A program made the translations under genes and the position numbers. Below are positions 23,926 to 32,859 of a stretch of 34,818 bases of DNA, piece by piece. The notes beneath the pieces are model-generated. The model was not told where the DNA came from. It did no database searches and worked only from the letters and a program-made list of their open reading frames with translations. This DNA is from SAR202 cluster bacterium (GTDB taxonomy: Bacteria; Chloroflexota; Dehalococcoidia; Lucifugimonadales; UBA826). Position 1 is the stretch's first letter; each line of letters starts with the position of its first letter. The DNA is taken from contig RQOP01000058.1 in NCBI GenBank assembly GCA_008373095.1, positions 1 to 34,818 on the forward strand, written 5' to 3'.

Positions 23926-26598
23926 ATGGCCCAAAATAACAATTCCTCCAATATGTCCCGTGCATATAGCCCCGGCGATACTGAGGGCAGAATCTACAAA
24001 TTCTGGGAGGAGTCTGGTTACTTTCAACCAAATACCAGCTCAGATAAACCTCCTTTTGTCATGATAATGCCGCCCCCAAATGTCACAGGAGAACTACACA
24101 TGGGGCATGCTTTGACAGTTGCTGTAGAAGATATGATCGTACGCTGGCACCGTATGAAGGGTGAACCAACGCTGTATCTACCTGGTACGGACCACGCAGG
24201 TATAGCAACCCAGGTCGTTGTAGAACGATTATTAGCAACAGAAGGGGTAAACAGGTACCAACTGGGTAGAGAAAAATTCGAAGCACGTATATGGGAATGG
24301 GTTGAAACTTATGGTGATCGTATATACGAACAACTCAGAAGACTTGGAACTTCCTGTGACTGGTCCAGAAGTACATTTACTCTCGATGAAACACCTAGAG
24401 CAGCGGTACGAAAAACTTTCGTGGATCTTTACGAAAAAGGACTGATATACAGAGGTGAGCGAATAGCAAATTGGTGCCCTCGATGCTCGACAGCTTTATC
24501 TGAGCTGGAAGTGAAATACAAGGAAATTGACGGGAATTTATACCACATAAAATACCCATTTACAGATGGATCCGGCTTTTTGGTGGTAGCAACTACCAGG
24601 CCAGAAACAATGCTTGGAGATACAGCGGTTGCCGTCAATCCTAACGACGAAAGATTCAAAGGGAAAATTGGTAAAGAAATCAGTTTACCGCTTACCAATC
24701 GCCTTATCCCGGTAATAGCCGATGACGCAGTGGAGGTAGAATTTGGGACAGGGGCACTGAAAGTTACCCCAGCACATGATCCTGTAGACTTCGAGATAGG
24801 ATCACGAAATGACCTCCCTTTTATAACCGTTATAAACGATGACGGTAAAATGAATCCAGAATCTGGTAAATTCCAAGACACAGACAGATTTGAATGTAGG
24901 AAACTCATTCATGATGAACTTGAAGCGGAAGGTTTGTTGGTGGAAACTAAACCATTCCGTCATTCTGTTGGACACTGCGACAGGTGTGACGAGATCATCG
25001 AGCCACTTATTTCTAAACAGTGGTATGTATCAATGGAATCGTTGGCGGAACCCGCCATAAAGGCCGTGAAGGACAACGAAATCCAGATTATCCCTGAAAG
25101 ATTTACTAGTGTTTATTTTAATTGGATGGAGAACATTAGGGATTGGCCAGTCAGTAGGCAACTTTGGTGGGGACACCAAATACCCGTATGGTATTGCCAA
25201 GACTGTTCTGCAGAAACAGTACCACTAGAAGATCCCTCCAACTGTCAATCTTGCGGATCAAAGGCGATAGAGCAGGACCAAGATGTTTTAGACACTTGGT
25301 TCAGTTCTGGATTATGGACTCATTCCACCTTGGGATGGCCAGATGACACAGAAGATCTGAGGTCTTTTTATCCTGGCTCAGTAATGGAAACAGGCTACGA
25401 TATTCTGTTTTTCTGGGTGGCGAGAATGATTATGTTAGGAATGGCCAACATGGGTGAGATACCATTCCACACAATTTATCTCCATGGTCTTGTTTTGGAC
25501 CCAGAAGGGGTAAAAATGAGCAAGACAAAAGGCAATGTACTAAATCCTCTTGACCTTATAGATGAATACGGCGCCGATGCTGTGCGATTTGCCCTCACAA
25601 CAGGCACCTCTGCTGGCAATAACCTGCGAATGAATGAGCAGAAATTGGAGTCCAGTCGAAATTTCGCTAATAAGCTGTGGAATGCTTCGAGATTCGTAAT
25701 ATCCAATCTTGATTCAGGAAAAGAGACTCCTAATTTTTGCGAACCCCAAAACCTTAATCATCGACACGATCAATGGATACTATCGAGACTCAACCAAGTA
25801 ACCATTGATGTCAACAGATTAATGGGTGATTTTCAATTTGGAGAAGCTCAAACACAAATTCATGATTTCCTCTGGAATGAATACTGCGACTGGTATATTG
25901 AATTAACAAAAGACCGATTAAGAACAGAAGGGGCTGAATCCCCTTTGCCTACATTAGCCTATGTGTTGGAACGTACGCTGCGGTTGCTGCATCCCTTTTT
26001 GCCTTTTATCACAGAAGAGGTATGGGGGAGCCTTTGCAAAGTAGGTAAAACTGGAGACGAATGGCCAGAATCCCTCATTATGGCAGAATATCCAGAGGTT
26101 CAAGCATCTATAACGAATGATAATTCTGTATCAGAAATGGCAAAATTAATTGAATTCATCCGTGCTATTCGGAACATGAAATCGGAATTCAACATTCAGC
26201 AGAGACAAAAAATAAGCTGTCGGATAGCAGCTGCAGAAGAGTCCCTTTTGGTGAAAGCAGAGGCTAAAACCATAGAGAACTTTGCCGGTGTTTCTATATC
26301 TGAAATCAGCGACTCAGGTTTGCTTGAAATGCAAAACGGAGAAATATCAATAGTAGCGAATATGGGAACAGCCTACTTAAAACTGGGAGAGAATGTAGAT
26401 TTGGGTGCGGAATTAGTACGTCTCCAAACAGAACGGGACGAAATTTCTAAATATATTTCCTCTTTAAACAACCGCCTCTCAAATCAATCCTTTGTAGAGA
26501 AAGCGCCAGAAGAAGTTGTCGAAAAAGAAAAAGAGCGATTACAAAGGTCTAACGACAGGGAGACTAGAATAAACGAAATCTTAGCGACATTGGAATAG
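23926..26598 (+). CDS. valS: Valyl-tRNA synthetase
   Basis: 890 aa class I synthetase charging tRNA-Val. The HIGH motif is HMGH near residues 58-61 in MPPPNVTGELHMGHAL; the KMSKS loop is GVKMSKTKGNVLNP. The editing domain has VATTRPETMLGDTAVAVNP and GTGALKVTPAHDPVDFE. The C-terminal region carries the ValRS coiled-coil tail (LGAELVRLQTERDEISKYI onward). ATG at 23926 with CCGGAGAG upstream. Convergent with secA. Confidence 0.98.
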   Translation: MAQNNNSSNMSRAYSPGDTEGRIYKFWEESGYFQPNTSSDKPPFVMIMPPPNVTGELHMGHALTVAVEDMIVRWHRMKGEPTLYLPGTDHAGIATQVVVERLLATEGVNRYQLGREKFEARIWEWVETYGDRIYEQLRRLGTSCDWSRSTFTLDETPRAAVRKTFVDLYEKGLIYRGERIANWCPRCSTALSELEVKYKEIDGNLYHIKYPFTDGSGFLVVATTRPETMLGDTAVAVNPNDERFKGKIGKEISLPLTNRLIPVIADDAVEVEFGTGALKVTPAHDPVDFEIGSRNDLPFITVINDDGKMNPESGKFQDTDRFECRKLIHDELEAEGLLVETKPFRHSVGHCDRCDEIIEPLISKQWYVSMESLAEPAIKAVKDNEIQIIPERFTSVYFNWMENIRDWPVSRQLWWGHQIPVWYCQDCSAETVPLEDPSNCQSCGSKAIEQDQDVLDTWFSSGLWTHSTLGWPDDTEDLRSFYPGSVMETGYDILFFWVARMIMLGMANMGEIPFHTIYLHGLVLDPEGVKMSKTKGNVLNPLDLIDEYGADAVRFALTTGTSAGNNLRMNEQKLESSRNFANKLWNASRFVISNLDSGKETPNFCEPQNLNHRHDQWILSRLNQVTIDVNRLMGDFQFGEAQTQIHDFLWNEYCDWYIELTKDRLRTEGAESPLPTLAYVLERTLRLLHPFLPFITEEVWGSLCKVGKTGDEWPESLIMAEYPEVQASITNDNSVSEMAKLIEFIRAIRNMKSEFNIQQRQKISCRIAAAEESLLVKAEAKTIENFAGVSISEISDSGLLEMQNGEISIVANMGTAYLKLGENVDLGAELVRLQTERDEISKYISSLNNRLSNQSFVEKAPEEVVEKEKERLQRSNDRETRINEILATLE

Positions 26599-26621
26599 TA
26601 TCCAACAAGTACTTGGCTTAA

Positions 26622-29261
26622 TTAGGCAGCTAGACCGCAGCACCTTTTATATTTTTTCCCACTTCCACAAGGACATTGTTCATTTCTACCAACCTTGGGT
26701 CCAGTAGGCTTATTCACCATTTTTGAAGAGTTATTGGTCTTGAAAACTGGCTTGGGTTGATTGGTCACTTTTGGCGTAGCGACGGTTTGAGTGCCAAGCT
26801 CAGGGTCAATTGGAGTCCCAGTTCTAAAAATGGTATGCACAACGTCGTCAATAATTTTGGTCTGCAAATTTTGAAATAATTCATGACCATCTTTCTTATA
26901 CATCACCAATGGATCTCTTTGACCAACGGCTTGTAGGCTAATTCCCTGACGAAGATTCTCCATTGCAGTCAGATGCTGCACCCAATTGGCGTCAATAGTC
27001 CTCAGCATTATGTACTTTTCTACCGACCTAGCGTTTTCATCACCAAGCACGGCCTCAAAATTATTGTAAATCTTTTCGACATGATCCAATACTTGCTCAG
27101 AATAATTCTTCTGCCCGGTATTAAACACATATTCAGGATCAGTTAGTTCCGCCGGAAGAGGAATTATTCGCTGAATATCTGCTATGACACTTTCAATGTC
27201 CCAATTTTCAGTCGCAGCACTCGACATACCTTCACCAATTACGGCCTCGCATTCTCCTTCTATCATCCTCTGTATCTTTGGTCGCAACTCAACGCCATCC
27301 AATACAGCATCTCTCTGCTCATAGATGATGTCTCTATGAGAGTTAACCACATCGTCATATTCCACTAAATTTTTTCTCATGTCGAAATGAAAGGATTCTA
27401 CTTTGACCTGCGCGCCTTCAATGGATCGTGAGATCATTTTGTTCTCAATTGGGGTTTCGTCATCCATCCCAGCCCAGTCCATTATGGTTTGAATTCTATC
27501 CCCTCCAAATCTTCTTACTAAGTCATCATCCAGAGAACAGTAAAACCTGGTTTCTCCAGGATCACCCTGACGCCCTGATCTCCCTCTAAGCTGATTGTCT
27601 ATTCTCCTAGCTTCATGTCTTTCAGTACCGATGATGAGAAGTCCGCCAACATTCAAGACATGATCATGGTCTTTTTCCCATTGCACAGTGTCTCCTTCGG
27701 CCAAATCTAAAGAACCACCCAAAACTATGTCAGTACCTCTACCTGCCATGTTTGTGGCTACAGTGACTGCCCCTGGTTTCCCAGCCTGGGCAACAATAGT
27801 TGCTTCTCTATCGTGTTGTTTCGCATTCAATACTTCGTGTTTAATACCTTGCTTTTTTAAAAGCCCACTTAGAATTTCTGATCTGTCTATATCCGTCGTC
27901 CCCACCAAAACAGGCTGTCCAATGTCAACTCTAGATTTAATTTCTCGTACGACGGCGTTGTATTTTGCAGCTTGGTCTCGATATATTAGATCTCCGTGAT
28001 CAGACCTCATTACTGGATTATTTGTCGGTACGCTAAGTACCTCAAGTTTATAAATTTTCCAAAATTCCTCTGCCTCTGTCGCTGCCGTACCTGTCATGCC
28101 AGACAATTTAGAATAAAGTCTAAAATAATTTTGAAGGGTGATCGTCGCATACGTCACTGATTCCCTCTGCACAGTGATATTTTCCTTGGCTTCGATGGCT
28201 TGATGTAGGCCATCTGAATACCTTCGACCGTCCATTAATCGCCCAGTGAACTCATCGACAATTATGACTTTTCCATCCTTAACCACATACTCTCGATCTT
28301 TTTTGTATATCACTTCTGCTCTAACAGCATTTTCTACAAAATGGACCTGTCCAAAATTGTCAGCGTCGTACAGATTATCAACTTTAAGAAATTTTTCTAT
28401 TTTGCCTATTCCGTTTTGGGTAAGTGAAACAGAGCGATGTTTTTCTTCCACTGAATAGTCTTCTTCTTCTCTTAAACTTGGAACAATTTTGGCGTACTTT
28501 GAATATTCGCTGGGGTTCTGCTGAGATGGGCCACTTATAATCAATGGTGTCCTTGCTTCATCAACCAAAATATTATCAACTTCGTCCACTATAGCGAACG
28601 ACCTATCTCTTTGAACTCTTCTCTCAGCAACGTCAACCATGTTGTCTCTGAGATAATCAAACCCAAAATCATTGTTGGTACCATATGTTATATCCGACTC
28701 ATAAGCCTCTTTCCTTGAGACTTGTTTTCCGGCTACCTGCTTACCATCAAAGGTATCGGGGTGGAAAAGATAGGCATAGTCGTGCTGCAAGGCAGAAACT
28801 GAAACCCCTAGGGTGTTATATATAACTCCCATCCACTCAGCGTCCCGTTTTGCCAGGTAATCGTTCACTGTAACAACATGAACTCCTTCTCCCGAAATAG
28901 AGTTAAGAAATGCTGGTAGGGTTGCGACTAAGGTTTTTCCTTCTCCTGTCCGCATTTCAGCAATTTTCCCTTGGTGTAAGACAATGCCGCCTAGTAACTG
29001 AACATCAAAATGCCTTTGACCAAGCGTTCTTTTGGCAGCCTCTCTTACAGCCGCAAATGCATCTGGAAGCAGTTCATCGAGGGATCTACCTTTTCCATAT
29101 TCGGTTTTAAGAATTGTGGAAACGGCTTTCAGCTCTTCATCCGACTTAGACTCGTAAAGGCTCTCCAAACTATTTATTTGATCTACCAAGGGATCAAATT
29201 TAGAAAGAGCTTTTTCATCCGAGTTACCGAGAAGGTTCGTTATCGCTTTTAAAAATGCCAT
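26622..29261 (-). CDS. secA: Protein translocase ATPase SecA
   Basis: 879 aa, full-length motor of the Sec translocon. Walker A is MRTGEGKT at 103-110; Walker B lies in AIVDEVDNILVDEARTPLI. The second helicase half has TNMAGRGTDIVLGG and RRIDNQLRGRSGRQGDPG. The C-terminus ends in the SEC-C zinc motif NEQCPCGSGKKYKRCCG, which binds SecB or the ribosome. It follows prs by 89 bases on the same strand, with no obvious terminator between, so partial co-transcription is possible. Confidence 0.98.
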   Translation of the reverse strand: MAFLKAITNLLGNSDEKALSKFDPLVDQINSLESLYESKSDEELKAVSTILKTEYGKGRSLDELLPDAFAAVREAAKRTLGQRHFDVQLLGGIVLHQGKIAEMRTGEGKTLVATLPAFLNSISGEGVHVVTVNDYLAKRDAEWMGVIYNTLGVSVSALQHDYAYLFHPDTFDGKQVAGKQVSRKEAYESDITYGTNNDFGFDYLRDNMVDVAERRVQRDRSFAIVDEVDNILVDEARTPLIISGPSQQNPSEYSKYAKIVPSLREEEDYSVEEKHRSVSLTQNGIGKIEKFLKVDNLYDADNFGQVHFVENAVRAEVIYKKDREYVVKDGKVIIVDEFTGRLMDGRRYSDGLHQAIEAKENITVQRESVTYATITLQNYFRLYSKLSGMTGTAATEAEEFWKIYKLEVLSVPTNNPVMRSDHGDLIYRDQAAKYNAVVREIKSRVDIGQPVLVGTTDIDRSEILSGLLKKQGIKHEVLNAKQHDREATIVAQAGKPGAVTVATNMAGRGTDIVLGGSLDLAEGDTVQWEKDHDHVLNVGGLLIIGTERHEARRIDNQLRGRSGRQGDPGETRFYCSLDDDLVRRFGGDRIQTIMDWAGMDDETPIENKMISRSIEGAQVKVESFHFDMRKNLVEYDDVVNSHRDIIYEQRDAVLDGVELRPKIQRMIEGECEAVIGEGMSSAATENWDIESVIADIQRIIPLPAELTDPEYVFNTGQKNYSEQVLDHVEKIYNNFEAVLGDENARSVEKYIMLRTIDANWVQHLTAMENLRQGISLQAVGQRDPLVMYKKDGHELFQNLQTKIIDDVVHTIFRTGTPIDPELGTQTVATPKVTNQPKPVFKTNNSSKMVNKPTGPKVGRNEQCPCGSGKKYKRCCGLAA

Positions 29262-29350
29262 ATTTTTTGTTATTAATTCCTTACTTCACAACAAATTATA
29301 CGGGCACATCATTTACGAGTACCAGCAATTCACATCCACGTTAACTTGGC

Positions 29351-30301
29351 CTATGCTTCGAACATGGCCCCAACGGAAAGTCCACTGTGTATCCTATGGA
29401 TTGCCTCCCCAAGCATGGGGGCGATTGATAGTACGGTCAAATTTGAACCCCGTTTAGCATCAGGTACAGGTAAAGTATCGGTGACAACTGTTTCTATCAC
29501 TTCACTTCGTGCCAGTATATTACTCGCTTCACCTGAAAGTACGGGATGTGTGACAGCACAATAAATATCCTTGGCTCCATGTTCCTTAAGGGCCTGTGCA
29601 GTAGCTATAACAGTCCCGCCCGTTCCTAATTCATCGTCCACAATTAGAGCAGTTTTGTCCTTAACATCTCCGATCAAGCTTACAGCTTCAACTCGGTCCT
29701 CATTACCTATCCTGTGCTTTTCGACCAAAGACATTCCAACATTCAAAAACCTCGCAGTGTCTCTGGTTCTTTTCACATCACCTGCATCGGTGGCAGATGC
29801 AACTTCTATACCTATGTTATTGGCTTTAAAATGCCCTGCCAACATTTGGACCGCTGACAACTCATCAACTGGTATATTGAAAAAACCCTGTATTTGTCCA
29901 GCATGTAAATCAACGGTTAGGACTCTATCTGCTCCTGCCACAGTAAGTAAATTAGCAACGAGCCTAGCCGTTATGGGAACTCTAGGCTGATCTTTTTTAT
30001 CGCTACGACCGTATGAATAATGAGGTATTACGGCAGTAATACGACCAGCCGAGGCTCTCTTTGCAGCATCTATCATCACCAAGAGTTCCATAATGTGATC
30101 ATTCACAGGTTGGCAAAAAGTTTGTACCAAAAAGACATCTCTTTCTCTAACATTCTCTTTAAAACTTACAAACGTGTTGTCATTGCTGAATTTAAAAACA
30201 TCGCATTCTCCAAGTGGTATCCGTAAATAATCACAAATGTCTGATGCGAGTTTTGGGTGGGAGTTACCGGAAAAAATTCTTAAATCTTCAAAAGAAGGCA
30301 T
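29351..30301 (-). CDS. prs: Ribose-phosphate pyrophosphokinase
   Basis: 316 aa class I PRPP synthetase, making PRPP from ribose-5-phosphate and ATP for nucleotide, histidine and NAD synthesis. Motifs: IFSGNSHPKLASDI, ERDVFLVQTFCQPVNDHIMEL, PHYSYGRSDKKDQPR, VDLHAGQIQGFFNIPVD and the PRPP loop VDDELGTGGTVI. An extended -10 promoter and a palindrome lie in its leader. It diverges from the Memo-like gene. Confidence 0.97.
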   Translation of the reverse strand: MPSFEDLRIFSGNSHPKLASDICDYLRIPLGECDVFKFSNDNTFVSFKENVRERDVFLVQTFCQPVNDHIMELLVMIDAAKRASAGRITAVIPHYSYGRSDKKDQPRVPITARLVANLLTVAGADRVLTVDLHAGQIQGFFNIPVDELSAVQMLAGHFKANNIGIEVASATDAGDVKRTRDTARFLNVGMSLVEKHRIGNEDRVEAVSLIGDVKDKTALIVDDELGTGGTVIATAQALKEHGAKDIYCAVTHPVLSGEASNILARSEVIETVVTDTLPVPDAKRGSNLTVLSIAPMLGEAIHRIHSGLSVGAMFEA

Positions 30302-30345
30302 ATTAAAAACATCTCAAAGTATTTGATATGAAACCAATCTATCTC

Positions 30346-30359
30346 ACCTGTTTACAGGT
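30346..30359. promoter_or_regulatory. Palindrome ACCTGT-TT-ACAGGT in the prs leader
   Basis: A perfect 6-bp arm palindrome with a 2-base centre, about 10-23 bases downstream of the start expected from the prs extended -10. The position suits an operator or a small leader hairpin. It lacks the spacing of a LexA box. Confidence 0.4.
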
Positions 30360-30375
30360 AGGCTAAGCGAGGCGA

Positions 30376-30384
30376 ATTATAGCA
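30376..30384 (-). promoter_or_regulatory. Extended -10 (TGCTATAAT) promoter for prs
   Basis: On the minus strand TGCTATAAT is a perfect extended -10 element, about 75 bases upstream of the prs ATG. No good -35 is needed or seen. Confidence 0.5.
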
Positions 30385-30492
30385 CAGCGAAAGGTAGTAA
30401 ATGTTTATTGTTTTGTTACCCTTATTGCTTATTGGTGCCATGTGGCTGATACTTTTCTTTCCTATGATTTTTATGTTAATCAGGACTACAAA

Positions 30493-31731
30493 ATGGCAAA
30501 ACGACTACCAACTAAACCACAATTGCGGGATTTATCACCCCAATGGATCCAACGACAAGATGGGGTTTTCCTTCACCTTGAGGACGATTTGGGAATAGCT
30601 CAGACCGCGGTGCAAATACCGCAGAACCTAACACCAATACTACTGTTGTGTGACGGGACACGAACATTAGAATCCATAAATGGCGGCTTACTCCTACAGG
30701 GTATTTCTATAGGTCAAGAGAGAATATCTAACCTACTTGAACAATTAGACGATGCCTTACTCTTAGAAAACGGTAAATATGCTGCTGAGAAAAATAAAGC
30801 AATCCAAAAATATCGACATTCTGAACATCGGCCAATGTCTTTCGCGGGAACTATATATCCAGCCGCAGTTTCTGATTTAGACCTATTCATAAAAGAAAGC
30901 AAAGCCAGATTTGAGGCTTCCGAAAAGGCTGAGGAATATCAGGGGGATATACAAGGTCTGCTATCCCCTCACATTGATTTTGCAAGAGGGTACGCAACAT
31001 ATGCAGAGTTATGGAAAGAAAGTGAAGGACATTTAGAAGATATAGAGCAAGTCATACTGCTTGGTACAGATCACAGCGGGGGACTAGGTTCAATAACCCC
31101 AACCATGCAAAATTACCAAACCCCTTACTCAGATCTAGAAACCGATCTGACGGGTATTAAATTATTGGAGTCAGCGATTGTAGGAAAAGACCCTTATAAC
31201 GAAGAATTGCATCATATAAAAGAACATTCCATAGAATTAGCTTTGACCTGGCTGCACAATGCTTTGGAAGGTAGGTCTTTCAAACTTTTGCCAGTCCTAT
31301 GCGGTTCCTTTCAGAAATTTATCGTGGATAAACAGAGCCCTAGCGAGGATGAAACTATTAGCAATGTGATTGAAGCTCTTACTGAATATCGAAAGAAATC
31401 GAGAACTTTGGTGATTGCGGCGGGGGATTTGGCTCACATGGGACCAGAATTTGGAGATTCAGCTCCAATGGATGAGGTAGCACTAGCAGATCTCGCTTCT
31501 AAAGATCATATTTCCTTGGCTACCATCGAAAAAGGTGAGCCTGAAGATTTTTTTGACGCAAGTGCTGAGGAATCAGATGCAAGAAAAATCTGCGGATTAA
31601 CACCTATATATTTAATGGGTAAAGTATTAGACGGTTGCAGAGGATATAGCGTCGGATATGATCAATGCCCAGCCGACCAGCAAAACACTTCTGTGGTTTC
31701 AATAGCTGGGACTGTGCTTTTTGGAGACTGA
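30493..31731 (+). CDS. Memo-like protein (AmmeMemoRadiSam system protein B family) with N-terminal winged-helix-like domain
   Basis: 412 aa from the ATG at 30493; the track start at 30442 adds 17 doubtful residues. The C-terminal 290 residues are the Memo family: FAGTIYPA, GLLSPHIDFARGY, VILLGTDHSG, EHSIELALTWLHNAL, LLPVLCGSF and VIAAGDLAHMGPEFG, including the metal-binding His residues seen in Memo/LigB-type dioxygenases. The first 100 residues carry LCDGTRTLESINGG...LLEQLDDALLLENG, resembling a PqqD/RRE-type winged helix. Memo proteins usually occur with AMMECR1 and a radical SAM protein, neither of which is present here. It is followed by the mutarotase gene 12 bases later, so it may lead the sugar operon. 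Function uncertain. Confidence 0.85.
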   Translation: MAKRLPTKPQLRDLSPQWIQRQDGVFLHLEDDLGIAQTAVQIPQNLTPILLLCDGTRTLESINGGLLLQGISIGQERISNLLEQLDDALLLENGKYAAEKNKAIQKYRHSEHRPMSFAGTIYPAAVSDLDLFIKESKARFEASEKAEEYQGDIQGLLSPHIDFARGYATYAELWKESEGHLEDIEQVILLGTDHSGGLGSITPTMQNYQTPYSDLETDLTGIKLLESAIVGKDPYNEELHHIKEHSIELALTWLHNALEGRSFKLLPVLCGSFQKFIVDKQSPSEDETISNVIEALTEYRKKSRTLVIAAGDLAHMGPEFGDSAPMDEVALADLASKDHISLATIEKGEPEDFFDASAEESDARKICGLTPIYLMGKVLDGCRGYSVGYDQCPADQQNTSVVSIAGTVLFGD

Positions 31732-31743
31732 AAGAGGGTAAAT

Positions 31744-32067
31744 ATGACCAGAGTAGGATTTTTATTGAAGGTAAAAGAAGAATATATAGATGAATATAAA
31801 ATCCATCACAAAAATGTCTGGTCGGAAATGAAAAATGCCCTGTCCAGAAATGGATGGAAAAATTACTCCCTTTTCATGAGACCCGACGGTCTACTGTTCG
31901 GATATTTTGAAGCTGACAAATCTTTGGCGGATTCTATTAAGCGTATGGACTCAGAGAAAGTAAATACTGACTGGCAAGAATTGATGTCACCATATTTTGA
32001 AATCCCTGAGGGCTCAGCGCCAGACCAAGCCATGATAGAACTTGAGGAAGTTTTCCATCTGGATTAG
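31744..32067 (+). CDS. L-rhamnose mutarotase-like protein (RhaM/DUF718 family)
   Basis: 107 aa, the typical size of the family that interconverts alpha and beta anomers of L-rhamnose and similar deoxyhexoses. Visible: N-terminal RVGFLLKVKEEYIDEYKIHHKNVWSEM with the characteristic His-rich helix, GWKNYSLFMRPDGLLFGYFEAD, then WQELMSPYF. It has AGAGGGT before its ATG, is preceded by the Memo-like gene and followed by an SDR and a lactonase, which fits the opening steps of non-phosphorylative deoxysugar oxidation. Actual sugar unproven. Confidence 0.87.
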   Translation: MTRVGFLLKVKEEYIDEYKIHHKNVWSEMKNALSRNGWKNYSLFMRPDGLLFGYFEADKSLADSIKRMDSEKVNTDWQELMSPYFEIPEGSAPDQAMIELEEVFHLD

Positions 32068-32097
32068 ACAGGCTGGATTAAACAGGAGTGAACAATT

Positions 32098-32859
32098 ATG
32101 AGACTAGCATCCAAAAAAGTAATTGTGACAGGAGGGGCTTCGGGTATAGGAAGATCTATATGCAATATCTTTGCTTCCGAAGGTGCCTCAATAGTTATCG
32201 CTGATATCGACGAATCTGGATCGCATGAAACCTCGGCTCAAATAGAGTCAGCCGGAGGCAAATCCCTCGCAGTAACAACAGATGTTTCTTCGGATGAAAG
32301 CGTCTCAGATATGATCAAAAAAGCCTCAGATTTCCTAGGTGGGATTGATATTCTTGTAAATGACGCTGCGGCATTCATATTCGGCAAGGTGGAAGATGTT
32401 ACTCAAAAGGATTGGGAAACAGTGTTCGGAGTCAATGTGATAGGGGCCTCCAGCACCGTTAAACATTCCCTACCATATTTGAAACAATCCACTTCTCCAA
32501 ACATAGTAAACATCGCATCCGTAAGTGGATTTATAGCCCAACCATCTTTTGTGCCATACAACGCTTCGAAAGGAGCTTTGCTACAACTGACACGATGTTT
32601 GGCTATGGACCTTTCAGAATTTAACATAAGAGTAAATGCAGTTTGCCCAGGAGCTATTTATACCCCGGCAACAGAAAGGCATATAGCTTTTGAAAAAGCA
32701 GATAGAGATGAATTCCTCGAAAAAGCAGGACAAACCAGCTTTCTCAAAAGAGTCGGCACACCTGAAGAGGTCGCATATGCAGCTCTGTTCCTAGCCTCAG
32801 ACGAGGCTTCCTTCATCACTGGCAGCCATCTAGTGGTGGATGGAGGCGCCACCGTATGA
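32098..32859 (+). CDS. Short-chain dehydrogenase/reductase (probable sugar dehydrogenase)
   Basis: 253 aa classical SDR. The cofactor motif GGASGIGRS is at 12-20, D36 ends beta-2 (IADID, favouring NAD), the usual NNAG reads NDAAA, and the catalytic residues are S141/S143, Y154 and K158 in PYNASKG. The C-terminal GSHLVVDGG is the standard SDR ending. Located between the mutarotase and the lactonase, it most likely oxidises the sugar to its lactone (for example L-fucose or L-rhamnose dehydrogenase); a 2-keto-3-deoxy-acid dehydrogenase is the main alternative. Its stop overlaps the next start (ATGA). Confidence 0.88.
   Translation: MRLASKKVIVTGGASGIGRSICNIFASEGASIVIADIDESGSHETSAQIESAGGKSLAVTTDVSSDESVSDMIKKASDFLGGIDILVNDAAAFIFGKVEDVTQKDWETVFGVNVIGASSTVKHSLPYLKQSTSPNIVNIASVSGFIAQPSFVPYNASKGALLQLTRCLAMDLSEFNIRVNAVCPGAIYTPATERHIAFEKADRDEFLEKAGQTSFLKRVGTPEEVAYAALFLASDEASFITGSHLVVDGGATV

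Noticed and set aside
30346-30359. LexA/SOS box
   Set aside because: The palindrome spacing (CTGTTTACAG) does not match the E. coli-type CTGT-N8-ACAG or Gram-positive GAAC-N4-GTTC box.
30401-30598. 65-aa ORF with a hydrophobic N-terminus before the Memo gene
   Set aside because: Hydrophobic start looks membrane-like, but it then runs out of frame into the Memo gene with random sequence; probably chance, though a short leader peptide is not excluded.
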